64,000 bases of DNA from Natronoarchaeum rubrum (lineage in GTDB: Archaea > Halobacteriota > Halobacteria > Halobacteriales > Natronoarchaeaceae). Below the pieces are notes generated by a model, which saw only the letters and a program-made list of their open reading frames with translations, did not search any database and was not told the origin of the DNA. The DNA lies in contig NZ_JANHDP010000002.1 in the NCBI RefSeq assembly GCF_024494695.1, positions 62,001 to 126,000 on the forward strand, written 5' to 3'. The position numbers were made by a program, and so were the translations under genes. Positions 28,890 through 37,730 of the stretch are shown here, one piece after another (position 1 is the first letter of the stretch; the number at the start of each line of letters is the position of its first letter).

Positions 28890-29345
28890 ATGACTACTCC
28901 AGCACTTGCCCGACTAGAAACGACGAACCGTGTCCGAAAACGTGCCCAGTACGAAGCCTTCGAGTTTTCCGTTGACCAGGAGGGCGTCCTCATCCGAAAT
29001 GGAAGCTACGCCGATCCGGAGAATCACGAATACCTCGTAACGGTCACAGACGGCCTGCCAACCGATTGTGAGTGTCCAGCCAACGCGAACTACGATGGTG
29101 CGTGCAAGCACCGCGTCGCCGTCGCGATTCGACGACCGGTTCTGGATGCACTCGAGAACCTACGCCAGACGCAAAAGCCACACTCGGCGCTCCTCACCGA
29201 TGGTGGGTCCCAAGCAGACACAGCGGATGGCGGCGAACAGGGAGAAGACAACGCTGCTGACCCCGCGTGTGATTGCGCAGCGCTCCCCGAGGGGTTTCCT
29301 TGCTGGGAATGTGTTCGGACTGGACGACGTGAGCTTCCGCAGTAG
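28890..29345 (+). CDS. SWIM zinc-finger protein
   Basis: A 151-residue protein. A SWIM motif CxCx(n)CxH is seen as CECPANANYDGACKH near residue 70, preceded by the usual beta-strands (YLVTVTDGLPTD). The C-terminus has extra cysteines (CDCAALPEGFPCWEC). SWIM domains bind DNA or protein; haloarchaeal mobile elements often carry them. ATG 28890 follows hairpin D; a longer in-frame start at 28815 would lie across the hairpin. Confidence 0.8.
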   Translation: MTTPALARLETTNRVRKRAQYEAFEFSVDQEGVLIRNGSYADPENHEYLVTVTDGLPTDCECPANANYDGACKHRVAVAIRRPVLDALENLRQTQKPHSALLTDGGSQADTADGGEQGEDNAADPACDCAALPEGFPCWECVRTGRRELPQ

Positions 29346-29349
29346 TGGA

Positions 29350-29889
29350 CTACACTTCTGGTGGTTTCTCGATGGACTGGTCAACCAGTGTTTGGATATC
29401 GGAGACTAAGGGATGTGCTTGGGGCAGATGATCGAGGACCCACTTTAATCGTGACCAGCGGAGTAACCCAAGATCCCCCTGTCGTACAAGCATTCCCAGA
29501 TTGACCGCTGGTGGGTAATAGCCATCTGCCGAAGGGGAGTACTCAAGAACCGTTACCTCCGTCGTATCCGCACTCAAGACACCATTTGACTCGTGGATTG
29601 GAAGAGACATGAGGACCTCATCGATACCGTTGGTTGTGGGATCAAGCGTGTCGGTCTCGCAGTGTGAGCACCGCGCTGCATCGAGCATCCAACACTCCGG
29701 AATGTCGAGTGTTGCTTGGAGCTTCGGAAGATCGGAGATCCGAAGTGCATCGTACATCACCCGGTTGCTTGCGGTGATCTCACGACCACAGAGATCACAT
29801 TGGAATGGGCCTGAGACGGCTATCTCCTCACCATAGAGTTGCTCTGTGAGCAATGTGCGTTCTTCGGGTGGGATCGTCTGTGTCTTCAT
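29350..29889 (-). CDS. Zinc-binding haloarchaeal protein of unknown function
   Basis: A 179-residue protein starting MKTQTIPPEERTLLTEQLY with two Cys pairs, CDLCGREI near residue 31 and CSHCETDT near residue 75, which may form one treble-clef or split zinc site. It is convergent with the SWIM gene. A GTG six bases upstream could add two residues. Not recognised. Confidence 0.55.
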   Translation of the reverse strand: MKTQTIPPEERTLLTEQLYGEEIAVSGPFQCDLCGREITASNRVMYDALRISDLPKLQATLDIPECWMLDAARCSHCETDTLDPTTNGIDEVLMSLPIHESNGVLSADTTEVTVLEYSPSADGYYPPAVNLGMLVRQGDLGLLRWSRLKWVLDHLPQAHPLVSDIQTLVDQSIEKPPEV

Positions 29890-30067
29890 TATCACTCGTT
29901 TTGATGGCGTGTGCTTACGCTTTTTCGAGGGTTGGAGGACATGTCTTTAAAGAGAGGTGGAGGAAGGTATTCACCTTCTACGCTGCAGGGGTGTGAGACG
30001 ATTGTCCGTCCCGAATCAGGATCCACACCGCTTTCTAAGACGAACAACAAAGCCCAGCACTAGGTTT

Positions 30068-30199
30068 ATGCCGTCTGAACAGGTTCTTTCTACTATGAAC
30101 CTCGAAGAGACTGTCGACTACCTCGCAGAGGAGTTCGACCTTGAGCGAAGTGAACACGTTCGCGAGGTCGGTCAGTCGGTTGCAGAGCTTCGTGACTGA
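30068..30199 (+). CDS. Tiny acidic protein
   Basis: A 43-residue protein, MPSEQVLSTMNLEETVDYLA onward, ending SVAELRD. Predicted helical. It converges tail-to-tail with the Fic-like gene, leaving no spacer. It could be an antitoxin-like partner, but that is only positional inference. ATG 30095 is an alternative start. Confidence 0.4.
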   Translation: MPSEQVLSTMNLEETVDYLAEEFDLERSEHVREVGQSVAELRD

Positions 30200-31087
30200 T
30201 CAGAACATTTCTCTGAAGTCTCGTTCGACAAGTCCTTCCTCTAGGTACGTGCTGAACTCTTGTTTCGTTGGTCCTTGATGATCGAGCAGGTCGTCCCGTT
30301 CTGTACGATTTAGCACTGCCTGAGCGAAGTCCGTACAGTGCGATTCGTGCTGCCTAGCATACTCTGAGAGGGCCTCACGCCAGTGCATATCCAATTCGAA
30401 TTCGGCTAATCGGATTTGGATCCCGTCTTTCCGTTCGACGAGGTCGATGTCCAGCTCTTCGAGCTTCTTGAATCGGAGGTTGTTCCGACGAACAGTGATG
30501 AGCCGCTTCGAATCGACGATGTAGGGATCGACCCACTCTCGCCAAGTGTCATCGTCGACGTGTGTTTGAGGCATCTCAAAGTCTGGCTTCACACTCTCGA
30601 TGCAGAATTGGAGCATCGCGATGCTGGTTCGATGATTCGCATTCGGGAGGGAATGTCGGAGAATCAAATTCGACATTATTTCTCCAGCGACGTTCGGAAG
30701 TGGGGCTCCCCAGGAGACGTGATTGAGTGCCTGTTGAATCTTTTGCGGTTCAAACTCCTTGTAGAGCTGGAATTTATGCTCTTCTCGAACCTCTACAGCG
30801 GCTTCGAGCAATTCCACTAATCGGAATGCTACAACTTGCCCAACACGAGGGAGGTCACTAATACGATCCCTCAGCCATTCCTGATCGAAGTCGATCTCTT
30901 GTGCTGATTCGATTTCTGAATCCCCCTCGTAGAGTACATAGATCGGTGTTTCAAAGGGATACCCGATGAGCTTTGTCGACTTGTTGGATTGCTCTCGCTG
31001 AGATCGGATCTCTGCTATCGACGCTGAGCTAAATTTGAGTGATCGGTTTTCGTCCTGTGGGTGGTGATAGAAGACGAGCCGCGCCAT
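30200..31087 (-). CDS. Fic/Doc-like domain protein (degenerate motif)
   Basis: A 295-residue protein. Around residue 145 it reads HSLPNANHRTS, which fits the Fic/Doc pattern Hx[F/L]xx[G/A]NxR[T] with Ala for the usual Gly. The N-terminal part up to 130 and the C-terminal 130 residues show no known domain. If active it could modify a target by AMP or phosphate transfer, like Doc toxins. The assignment rests on that one motif. Confidence 0.45.
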   Translation of the reverse strand: MARLVFYHHPQDENRSLKFSSASIAEIRSQREQSNKSTKLIGYPFETPIYVLYEGDSEIESAQEIDFDQEWLRDRISDLPRVGQVVAFRLVELLEAAVEVREEHKFQLYKEFEPQKIQQALNHVSWGAPLPNVAGEIMSNLILRHSLPNANHRTSIAMLQFCIESVKPDFEMPQTHVDDDTWREWVDPYIVDSKRLITVRRNNLRFKKLEELDIDLVERKDGIQIRLAEFELDMHWREALSEYARQHESHCTDFAQAVLNRTERDDLLDHQGPTKQEFSTYLEEGLVERDFREMF

Positions 31088-31288
31088 CTTATTGTGTATT
31101 TGTGGGGAGTCGGTAAAGCAGTCCTGTTTTCCACCAATGTCATCTCTGTTGTTGTGGACAACAGCATCTCGTGGAGGTCGATGTTGCGGGTCGGCCTTTG
31201 GACTGTTCTCGTTACAGCGGAAATGACCGATAATGTCGTCGATCCTCTAGTGGAGTTGCTCAGTGTTTGAGGCATGGGGTTACCACTT

Positions 31289-31739
31289 CAAAAGCCCCTG
31301 GCCCGATCGACCGCTCCGGGGCTCGCTGTGCGCCTCGCTTCGCGTCGGTGCTTACGTCGCCCGGGAGGGACCGATCGCGCCAGCCCCTTTCAGTCCCACC
31401 CGTGGCGGTTGTGTCAGGTGCTGGAGTACGGCCCGCCCCGCTCGCCGCAGTCGCCCGACGCAACGCTCGCGACTGACCATTCCGGGTGCGCCGAGCACGC
31501 TCGGCGTACCGGGCGTATGGCTTCGACGCCAGCATTAAGCGCGCTTTCGATCCTCGCAAGCTCGGACCGGAAACCGGCTTAAAGCTGGACGCTCGCGTCG
31601 GGCGAGACGGCGCGCGGTACTGGGTGGGTGGTCTCGATAGCGCGCACTGCTCGCGCCCAGGGGCGCTCGCGAAGGCGCGAGCAGCGCGCGCGGATGTGTG
31701 GTCGACGATGAGAGTCACGGCTGGGGAGTCGTGGTGTTG
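31289..31739. repeat. Dispersed long repeat, copy B
   Basis: About 450 bp, nearly the same as copy C (41911-42359) along its whole length, from CAAAAGCCCCTGG to GGGGAGTCGTGGTGT. It includes a terminal stem AGCCCC(T)GG/CC-GGGGCT and strongly GC-rich segments. An OB-fold gene begins 41 bp beyond its end. Confidence 0.85.
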
Positions 31740-31780
31740 GAAAAAGACGCTGGGTAGGCGCCTTCGGAGATTGGCACTCC

Positions 31781-32686
31781 ATGAGTACTAATTACAGTAC
31801 GGTAGATGAAGTTTCGGTTGCTGAACAGACGGACGAGTACCAGACGACGGTGGACGAGTGGGCGGACGAAGCGGCGGACGAGTGGGCGAGCGGAGCGGCG
31901 GACGAATGGGTCGTTGATGAGACACCGGAGCTGCGGGCGAGCGTCGAGCAGGACGTGCAGGCAACAGTCGATTACGCGGATGATCAGGAGATCGACGGGC
32001 GGCTGTTCGGGCAGACGCTGGCAGCACAGGAGCGACTAGAAGCGAGAGAGTGGGAAGTCGAGCGGACGCATGAACGGTGGGATCGGGGGCGGTATTCGAT
32101 GCGGGAAGAAGAGACACGCGTTGTGGTGAGTGAAGGACGAGAGCGATTTCGTCGAGAGTTCCAGCGGCGTGCGGCGAGCGTGGATCCCCGGTGTGATCCG
32201 GATGCTTCCGATCCCAGAGCGCGACTGAGCAGGGAGGAGTTGGCGATGGTGAACAAACAAGCACGGCGGGTAGAAGCGAAGCTCGATGGGTGGTCCAGAG
32301 CGGCGATCAGTCGGCGGTTGGCCGAGCGCGTCGTCGATGGGTGTGGTCTGCTGGGTGCGGTCGTGGGCGTGTTCGAGGAGCTAGAGCAGGCGGCTGGGAC
32401 GGTAATTCCGATCTCGGCGGTCGAAGAGGTTGACCGAGGTGAGGTGAGTATTGAAGGCCGCGTGAAGGTCCTCTGGGAACCGTCTCATTCTGCCATTGCG
32501 CAGGTTGGGTTACTTGAGGATGATTCGGGTGTCTGTAAATTCACGGTGTGGAAGGCTAGCGAACAGGCGTGGATGTCTGAGGGAGAGCGCGTCCGGATTC
32601 GCGATGCAGCTAAGAGTTGGTATGAAGGACGTGTCTCGTTAGCGCTGACTCGACAAAGTGAGGTCTACTTCCCAGATCGGCAGTAG
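31781..32686 (+). CDS. OB-fold (RPA-like) DNA-binding protein, copy 2
   Basis: A 301-residue paralogue of 24400-25257. Matching blocks include SREELAMVNKQARRVEAKLD, RAAISRRLAERVVDG, LGAVVGVFEELEQA and the OB fold VSIEGRVKVLWEPSH through SWYEGRVSLALT. The N-terminus is different and carries an Asp/Glu/Trp-rich imperfect repeat (EWADEAADEWASGAADEW). It also follows a copy of the long repeat, so repeat plus gene were duplicated as a unit. Confidence 0.75.
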   Translation: MSTNYSTVDEVSVAEQTDEYQTTVDEWADEAADEWASGAADEWVVDETPELRASVEQDVQATVDYADDQEIDGRLFGQTLAAQERLEAREWEVERTHERWDRGRYSMREEETRVVVSEGRERFRREFQRRAASVDPRCDPDASDPRARLSREELAMVNKQARRVEAKLDGWSRAAISRRLAERVVDGCGLLGAVVGVFEELEQAAGTVIPISAVEEVDRGEVSIEGRVKVLWEPSHSAIAQVGLLEDDSGVCKFTVWKASEQAWMSEGERVRIRDAAKSWYEGRVSLALTRQSEVYFPDRQ

Positions 32687-32816
32687 CGAGGGTCAGTTCC
32701 TCTATTTTTGGAAGCATCCAGTAGAATAGGGTAAGACGGTTACAGCCTCCAACACGAAGGTAGCTGACAAACTTGACGACTACTTTGAGTGCCGATTGGC
32801 AGTGTTCCGGAGACAC

Positions 32817-33287
32817 TCACTGTAATCGATCAGATAGTTGATCGAGAATCGTCCACAGAAGCCGAGAGGGCGTCTCTACTGAGAAAGAAACTGACTCGTA
32901 CTCGAAGTCGTCGCCAGGGCCACTCCGCTCTTGGAAGTGAGCTTTCTCGTCGACATGAGGATTTGGCTCGCGATGGAATCCACAGTCGTATCCGGTGCTC
33001 TCGCTGTAGTGAACGGCGAACTCTGAATCCTCCGGAGCTGGCCACCAAGCAACCCTGAGCGTTGCACGCTCAGCGGCGCGTCCGAATGCCGATGGATTGA
33101 TGTCCGCACGAAGTTCCCGGAACTTCCCATCAGGGATGCCCTGTACGTCTTCGATCGCAGGATGTCGCGTTAACTGCTGTCGTAACTCCCGGAGGATTCG
33201 GTGGCGTTCTTGACCGAGATCCCGAGACGAATCGCGGCCACCGTCCGTGATGAATGGCGGTTGCAGTTCGTTCGCTCGAGTTCTCAT
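32817..33287 (-). CDS. Conserved-looking haloarchaeal protein of unknown function
   Basis: A 156-residue protein starting MRTRANELQPPFITDGGRDS. The helix LGQERHRILRELRQQLTRH is followed by an alpha/beta part (KFRELRADINPSAFG, ATLRVAWWPA, FAVHYSESTGYDCGFHREPN). The end of the tnpB element at 33321 lies about 20 bp from its start and may have displaced the promoter. No family recognised. Confidence 0.55.
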   Translation of the reverse strand: MRTRANELQPPFITDGGRDSSRDLGQERHRILRELRQQLTRHPAIEDVQGIPDGKFRELRADINPSAFGRAAERATLRVAWWPAPEDSEFAVHYSESTGYDCGFHREPNPHVDEKAHFQERSGPGDDFEYESVSFSVETPSRLLWTILDQLSDRLQ

Positions 33288-33320
33288 GTTGGTGCAGGGC
33301 GATTCGTAAACTACCCTACC

Positions 33321-34598
33321 CTACTTCGCTCGGTCTGACGACCTCGCTCGTTGAGGGTAGGGCTTTCGCGTGGACTCCTGTTCTATGCCACCGTCCGTAG
33401 TAGCAGGGGGGACGTACTCCCCACTCACGTTCAGCGTCCCGCGATTCAAGCGCACGTCTACTGGTGCGCCTCCGTCGGCTGCGTTTTGCCTCCGACGGAG
33501 ATACCGGAAACCGATGTTCTTCGCCGCGTTGTAGTCCGCGTGGTTCTGATACCCGCATTTCAGGCACTCGAAGTGCTCGCCGTCGCGGTTATCCTCATGA
33601 GTACAGCCACAGGTCGAACAGCGTTGGGAGGTGTGGTTCGGCGGGACTTGCACGGCTTCGACGCCGTACTCTGCCGCCTTGTATTCGACGTATTGGAACA
33701 ACCGACGGAACGCCCAGACGTGTGGCCACGTCGCCTGCGGGATGTTCTCGCGGATGTGTGTTAGGTCCTCAAAGACGATGTGCGAACAGCCGTATTCGAC
33801 GGCTTCCTCAATGAGTTCGTTCGCTACGCCGTGGAGGTATATCTCGAAGCGCCCGTACTCCTTCTGACCGACACCTTCGATGGCTTCATGGGCGGCTCGC
33901 GTTCCGGTCTGTTGGAGCGAGCCACGACGCTTCTCGTACTCCCGACGCCAATGGTTAAACTCATCGGCGGACCAGAACGTACCGGTTGATGTAACAGCGA
34001 TGTTGTTCACCCCGAGGTCCACACCGAGGACTGTTCTGTGCTCGGTATCGGGTTCAGGGTCGTCGGCTTCGACCTTCTGCATGGACGCATGAAGGAACCA
34101 CTCGCCTTCACGATGCTGTAAGGTCGCCATGCGGAACTCGTAGTCCTCGTCATCGAGGTACGTCCGAGGGTGACGGTCGGGGTCGCCGGGAAGAATGTAG
34201 ACACACTCGACCCGTCCGTTGACGGTCGAAAGCGAAACGTGGTCGCGGTAGAATGTCGCGCTTCGTTTGTCGTAGACCGCACTATCGGAGGAGAAGTAGG
34301 GTTGTGACGTTCGTTCACCGCGCTTCAGTCGTGCTACGCCGCTCTTGATGGCTTCGACCGCCCTCCGAACCCCTTTCTGAACAAGGTTCGCGGTAAGGTC
34401 GGTTTCGTCCCGTAGTTGGTCGTACAAGGCACGTTCTGCTTTGGCCTTCGAGGTAACGTGGTATCCGTCGTCGCCGTGCCAACACCATTCGCTCGCAGTG
34501 TTCGCGCAGTGTTTGAATTGCTCGACCGTCTCGTGGAGGGACGAATCGGCGTTCTGAGGCACGTCGAGCTTGATTACGGCGGTACGGCGGTATTCCAC
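33321..34598 (-). CDS. tnpB: TnpB, IS200/IS605 (IS1341-type) RNA-guided nuclease
   Basis: A 425-residue TnpB related to the copy at 12265. RuvC residues: Asp in [13 protein letters not shown], Glu in HIVFEDLTHI and Asp in [13 protein letters not shown], with CSTCG...CLKC zinc ribbon. The right end on the minus strand is a CCCTACCC-rich hairpin ending GTAGTTTAC near 33305. The left end hairpin region (CTCCCC...GGGGGCC) is at about 34683-34730. No tnpA is present. Confidence 0.9.
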   Translation of the reverse strand: MEYRRTAVIKLDVPQNADSSLHETVEQFKHCANTASEWCWHGDDGYHVTSKAKAERALYDQLRDETDLTANLVQKGVRRAVEAIKSGVARLKRGERTSQPYFSSDSAVYDKRSATFYRDHVSLSTVNGRVECVYILPGDPDRHPRTYLDDEDYEFRMATLQHREGEWFLHASMQKVEADDPEPDTEHRTVLGVDLGVNNIAVTSTGTFWSADEFNHWRREYEKRRGSLQQTGTRAAHEAIEGVGQKEYGRFEIYLHGVANELIEEAVEYGCSHIVFEDLTHIRENIPQATWPHVWAFRRLFQYVEYKAAEYGVEAVQVPPNHTSQRCSTCGCTHEDNRDGEHFECLKCGYQNHADYNAAKNIGFRYLRRRQNAADGGAPVDVRLNRGTLNVSGEYVPPATTDGGIEQESTRKPYPQRARSSDRAK

Positions 34599-34746
34599 GA
34601 CGATTCACATAACGTGGCGGTGTTACTTAAATATTCGGGAGTAGGGCTGCCGGGGAACATTGCTCGTTGCGGAATTGTCGGCTCCTCCCCTTCCTACTCC
34701 GTTCGCTCCGCTCACTCCGTTGAGGAGGGGGCCTCCGCCTCGAAAG

Positions 34747-35271
34747 TTAGGTGAACTCGCCGTACCGTTCTAACGCGTCTTCGATGAGCGACAAGCGGTA
34801 GCGAGTGTGCTCCCAATCACTTGCAACGTGTCGTCGCTCTCGGGATTCTTCGGCTGAGAATGAGTCTTCAGCCGTCTGTTTCCGGACCTGCTCGGGGCTA
34901 CTGGCATCGAATTCAGCCTGCCAATTCTCGATGTCCGATTTCAGTTCCGTGGCGAGTGCTGCGAGGCTATCCTGATCGTGTTCATCGATGAGTGCTCTGA
35001 CCTCTCGAGTACGGACGTATACTGGGTCAGGGAAGTACGTCGTCGCACCACCTTCAGCGTCTGCTGTCAACACGTTCAATTCTACGAGCCGCTGGAGGTG
35101 ACGCCGTGCGGTGTTCTCCGCGACGAGCGCCTCATCGGCGATCCACGATGCAGGACGGGGCTCAGCTACTGTGAGTGCAACACTCTGGACTCTGTCGAAG
35201 CTGCTGGTGTGTTCTTTCCAGGCCTCATCTCCAGGTGTTTCTGTTGGTTCGTCGTCCGTTTCCATACCCAT
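34747..35271 (-). CDS. HTH transcription regulator (DUF7342-like)
   Basis: A 174-residue protein with a winged-helix N-terminal half: VQSVALTVAEPRPASWIADE, then ENTARRHLQRLVELNVLTAD, then the wing TTYFPDPVY. The C-terminal half is helical and charged. This is the layout of a large haloarchaeal regulator family (I recall DUF7342). Targets unknown; it is divergent from the ATPase gene at 35507. Confidence 0.7.
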   Translation of the reverse strand: MGMETDDEPTETPGDEAWKEHTSSFDRVQSVALTVAEPRPASWIADEALVAENTARRHLQRLVELNVLTADAEGGATTYFPDPVYVRTREVRALIDEHDQDSLAALATELKSDIENWQAEFDASSPEQVRKQTAEDSFSAEESRERRHVASDWEHTRYRLSLIEDALERYGEFT

Positions 35272-35456
35272 CCTACCTGCTCAAGACGTATAATTGTATC
35301 TCTGAGTCTAATTATTGACCTGCTCAGAGTAGATAGGGCTACACTGTAGGTTTCAACAATTCACTCCTCGAAAAGTAGGGGCTCCGAGTATTGACCAATG
35401 AAGTTCCCTCCTTTGGGATGATATTGAAAGCTCTAACACCCAACTCTTGACTGATA

Positions 35457-35476
35457 TTGTTGACTGCAGTCAACAA
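35457..35476. promoter_or_regulatory. Perfect 20-bp palindrome
   Basis: TTGTTGACTG/CAGTCAACAA, centred between the divergent regulator (35271) and the ATPase (ATG 35507). A perfect 20-bp dyad 30 bp upstream of a start is a strong operator candidate, possibly for the neighbouring HTH protein. Confidence 0.6.
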
Positions 35477-35506
35477 CATTATGCTGTTCCAGTCTCACGA
35501 AGGGGT

Positions 35507-36964
35507 ATGGACGAAGCGAATCTACTGGCTCTGCTGAATCGGATGAATCTATGGTGGGGGGGCGAAGAGGTTCAGGAATCGTTGAAAAAGGCGGAACATC
35601 GTCGACGCGACTTCTACAAGATCAGAGAGCGATTGATGACCTCTTCGCGGCCGATAATGACAATCCGTGGCCCTCGGCAAGTAGGGAAAACAACGCTCTG
35701 TGGCCAATTGATTGAGTCGCTACTCACCGAGGACCAAATTCCTAGTGATCGGATTCTGTACCTCACAATAGAAAACAGTGCGATCCTCTCGAATCCAGAA
35801 GGGGTAATCGAAGAAGCCATCGAGACGTTCAAAACTAATATCCTTCAAAAGGACTTCCGGGACGTAGATGGGACGGTCTACATTTTCATCGATGAAGTAC
35901 AAAAGACATCGAATTGGGCAGATACGCTGAAGTATTACACTGATACATACTCGAATCTCCAGTTCGTCGCCACTGGTTCTATCAGTACCCTAATCAAGAG
36001 TGATGCGGGTGATACGCTCATCGGCCGGATGGACGAACGGGTTATGATGCCGATGAAATTCATCGAATATGTCCGATACGAATCCGTTATCGACGAGGAG
36101 ACGGTTTACGACGAGTCCACTGAACTACGCTCCAAGCTCGAAGAGAGCGTAAAAGAGGGTGACTCAGCGGCACTCCGTGGTGCACTCTCACGATTCTTCG
36201 GTGTCTATGAGAATAAGAAGCCACAACTGCTGCGGTTAAAAGACGAGTACCTCCTGAAAGGGGGCTACCCTAGTGTTCTCAACGAGAGTGTTCCCAACTC
36301 GTACCCCGTTTTGGATACCGACCTACGGAACACAGTCACTGGCGATCTTGCAAACGTGTTTCAGGTGGAAACACCAGAGAAAGTGCTACGAGTTCTCTCT
36401 CTGCTGGCCGCCTCCACGGGATCAAAAGTGAGCAAATCAAGTATTGCGGAGGCGGCAGATCTGAGCCGACAAACGGTTGACGCATATCTGGAGCACTTAG
36501 ACGAGTTCTATCTGATCAATCGCTGTCCGAAGTACAGTGGTTCAGAGTACTCTTCTGGCGGCCTGCCGAAAATCTATCTGCAGGATGTTGGGGTCTATAA
36601 CGCGCTAAACGGGACTCTCGCTGAATCAACGTTAGAGAACCCGGAAGCAATGGGGCCGATTTTCGAGACGGCGGTCTGCGATCACACTCGACGACTACAA
36701 TTCTACCTCTCGAATGCACAGAACGCGGACATCTCCTATTACGATTCTGGCGGCGAAGTCGACTTTGTTCTCGATGGAAACGAGTATCTCATTCCGATCG
36801 AAGTCAAGAATGGCGACTCTACATCACAGTCGTTGCGGGGGCTGAAGCGATTCCTAGAGGAACGCAACGCCGAATTCGGCATCTGTGTTAATAATTCAGA
36901 CGTACTTGATAATGAAGATGGTATTATACACATCCCTGCCTGGATGTACTTCTTCCTCTGCTAG
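35507..36964 (+). CDS. AAA ATPase with DUF4143 domain
   Basis: A 485-residue protein. Walker A is IRGPRQVGKTTL near residue 55, Walker B is VYIFIDEVQK near residue 125, and VATGSISTLI is sensor-like. A winged-helix segment follows (VSKSSIAEAADLSRQTVDAY), then a C-terminal PD-(D/E)XK-like region (GGEVDFVL...IPIEVKNGD). This is the ATPase-DUF4143 family common in archaea, of unsettled role. ATG 35507 is chosen; a TTG at 35447 would overlap the palindrome. Confidence 0.85.
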   Translation: MDEANLLALLNRMNLWWGGEEVQESLKKAEHRRRDFYKIRERLMTSSRPIMTIRGPRQVGKTTLCGQLIESLLTEDQIPSDRILYLTIENSAILSNPEGVIEEAIETFKTNILQKDFRDVDGTVYIFIDEVQKTSNWADTLKYYTDTYSNLQFVATGSISTLIKSDAGDTLIGRMDERVMMPMKFIEYVRYESVIDEETVYDESTELRSKLEESVKEGDSAALRGALSRFFGVYENKKPQLLRLKDEYLLKGGYPSVLNESVPNSYPVLDTDLRNTVTGDLANVFQVETPEKVLRVLSLLAASTGSKVSKSSIAEAADLSRQTVDAYLEHLDEFYLINRCPKYSGSEYSSGGLPKIYLQDVGVYNALNGTLAESTLENPEAMGPIFETAVCDHTRRLQFYLSNAQNADISYYDSGGEVDFVLDGNEYLIPIEVKNGDSTSQSLRGLKRFLEERNAEFGICVNNSDVLDNEDGIIHIPAWMYFFLC

Positions 36965-37081
36965 CTGTCTCTGTCTGGTGTGTCGCTCAGAGAGCTTCAA
37001 CAAAGTACGATCATGTTCCATTGGAAGAAGGTGTCCTTAGATTTGACACTCAGTTGTCTGCCGATACAGTAGAGAAAGGTA

Positions 37082-37273
37082 TCACTCTGGTGTCCCTGAG
37101 AACACTCCTGTCAGCACGACGGCGGTACCCGCCAGTCCGAACAGGAAACCCACCAGTGGATACGGGTACACTCCCTCGAAGAATACGGCGAGAAGCAACC
37201 CGACGAGCGTCATCTGTACACCAAGAATCCCCGATTCTATTGTGTTCACAGTGACACGTATTTGTCGAGACAT
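37082..37273 (-). CDS. Small two-helix membrane protein
   Basis: A 63-residue protein, MSRQIRVTVNTIESGILGVQ then two hydrophobic stretches separated by GVYPYPL. ATG 37273 is chosen; the long in-frame upstream extension crosses an IS200/IS605-type end hairpin and is not coding. Function unknown. Confidence 0.5.
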   Translation of the reverse strand: MSRQIRVTVNTIESGILGVQMTLVGLLLAVFFEGVYPYPLVGFLFGLAGTAVVLTGVFSGTPE

Positions 37274-37386
37274 CAAAATGCTTCGGTCAATTCGCAGATC
37301 TACCGAACAGCGATCTCGATAGGGCATGTGTTGGACGAAAGAATCCCAACAGAGCCGACGAAGTTTATAGAGATTAGGCGAGAAAA

Positions 37387-37724
37387 CCCACGACTTTAGT
37401 CGTGGGATGGATCGCCGAACGGTTCCCAAACACTGTAATCGATGGGTTTGAATGCCCATACCACGTATCAATGATTGTCGTTGCGATGATTCCCTATCGT
37501 GGACGATTGTCCGAAAACTGGCAGTTGACTTGGCGTCTGCCTCATCAAAACGTAAGCCTTCGGATACCACAACCGACGTAAAATAATCAGATAACTCCGA
37601 GTCCTTCACGGGATAGGAGTAACGGGGGCGTGGCACTCACATCGGCGTGTCGGGTCGTAAACGTAAGTTCCCAAACCAGCGCATTGCGGTGCGGGTGTGG
37701 GAAGCCCACGACTTCAGTCGTGGG
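37387..37724. mobile_element. Pair of IS200/IS605-type end hairpins (PATE-like remnant)
   Basis: Two same-orientation hairpins, CCCACGACTTTAGTCGTGGG at 37387-37406 and CCCACGACTTCAGTCGTGGG at 37705-37724, about 300 bp apart with no gene between. The second ends in GGATGTCAC right at the stop codon of the beta-propeller gene. They look like right ends of tnpB elements or a palindrome-associated non-autonomous element. Confidence 0.6.
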
Positions 37725-37730
37725 AGGATG

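Noticed and set aside
31260..31718. Minus-strand frame across long repeat B
   Set aside because: Similar frames appear in copy C, but composition is Arg/Ala/Pro-rich without domains and stops differ between copies; open by GC content only.
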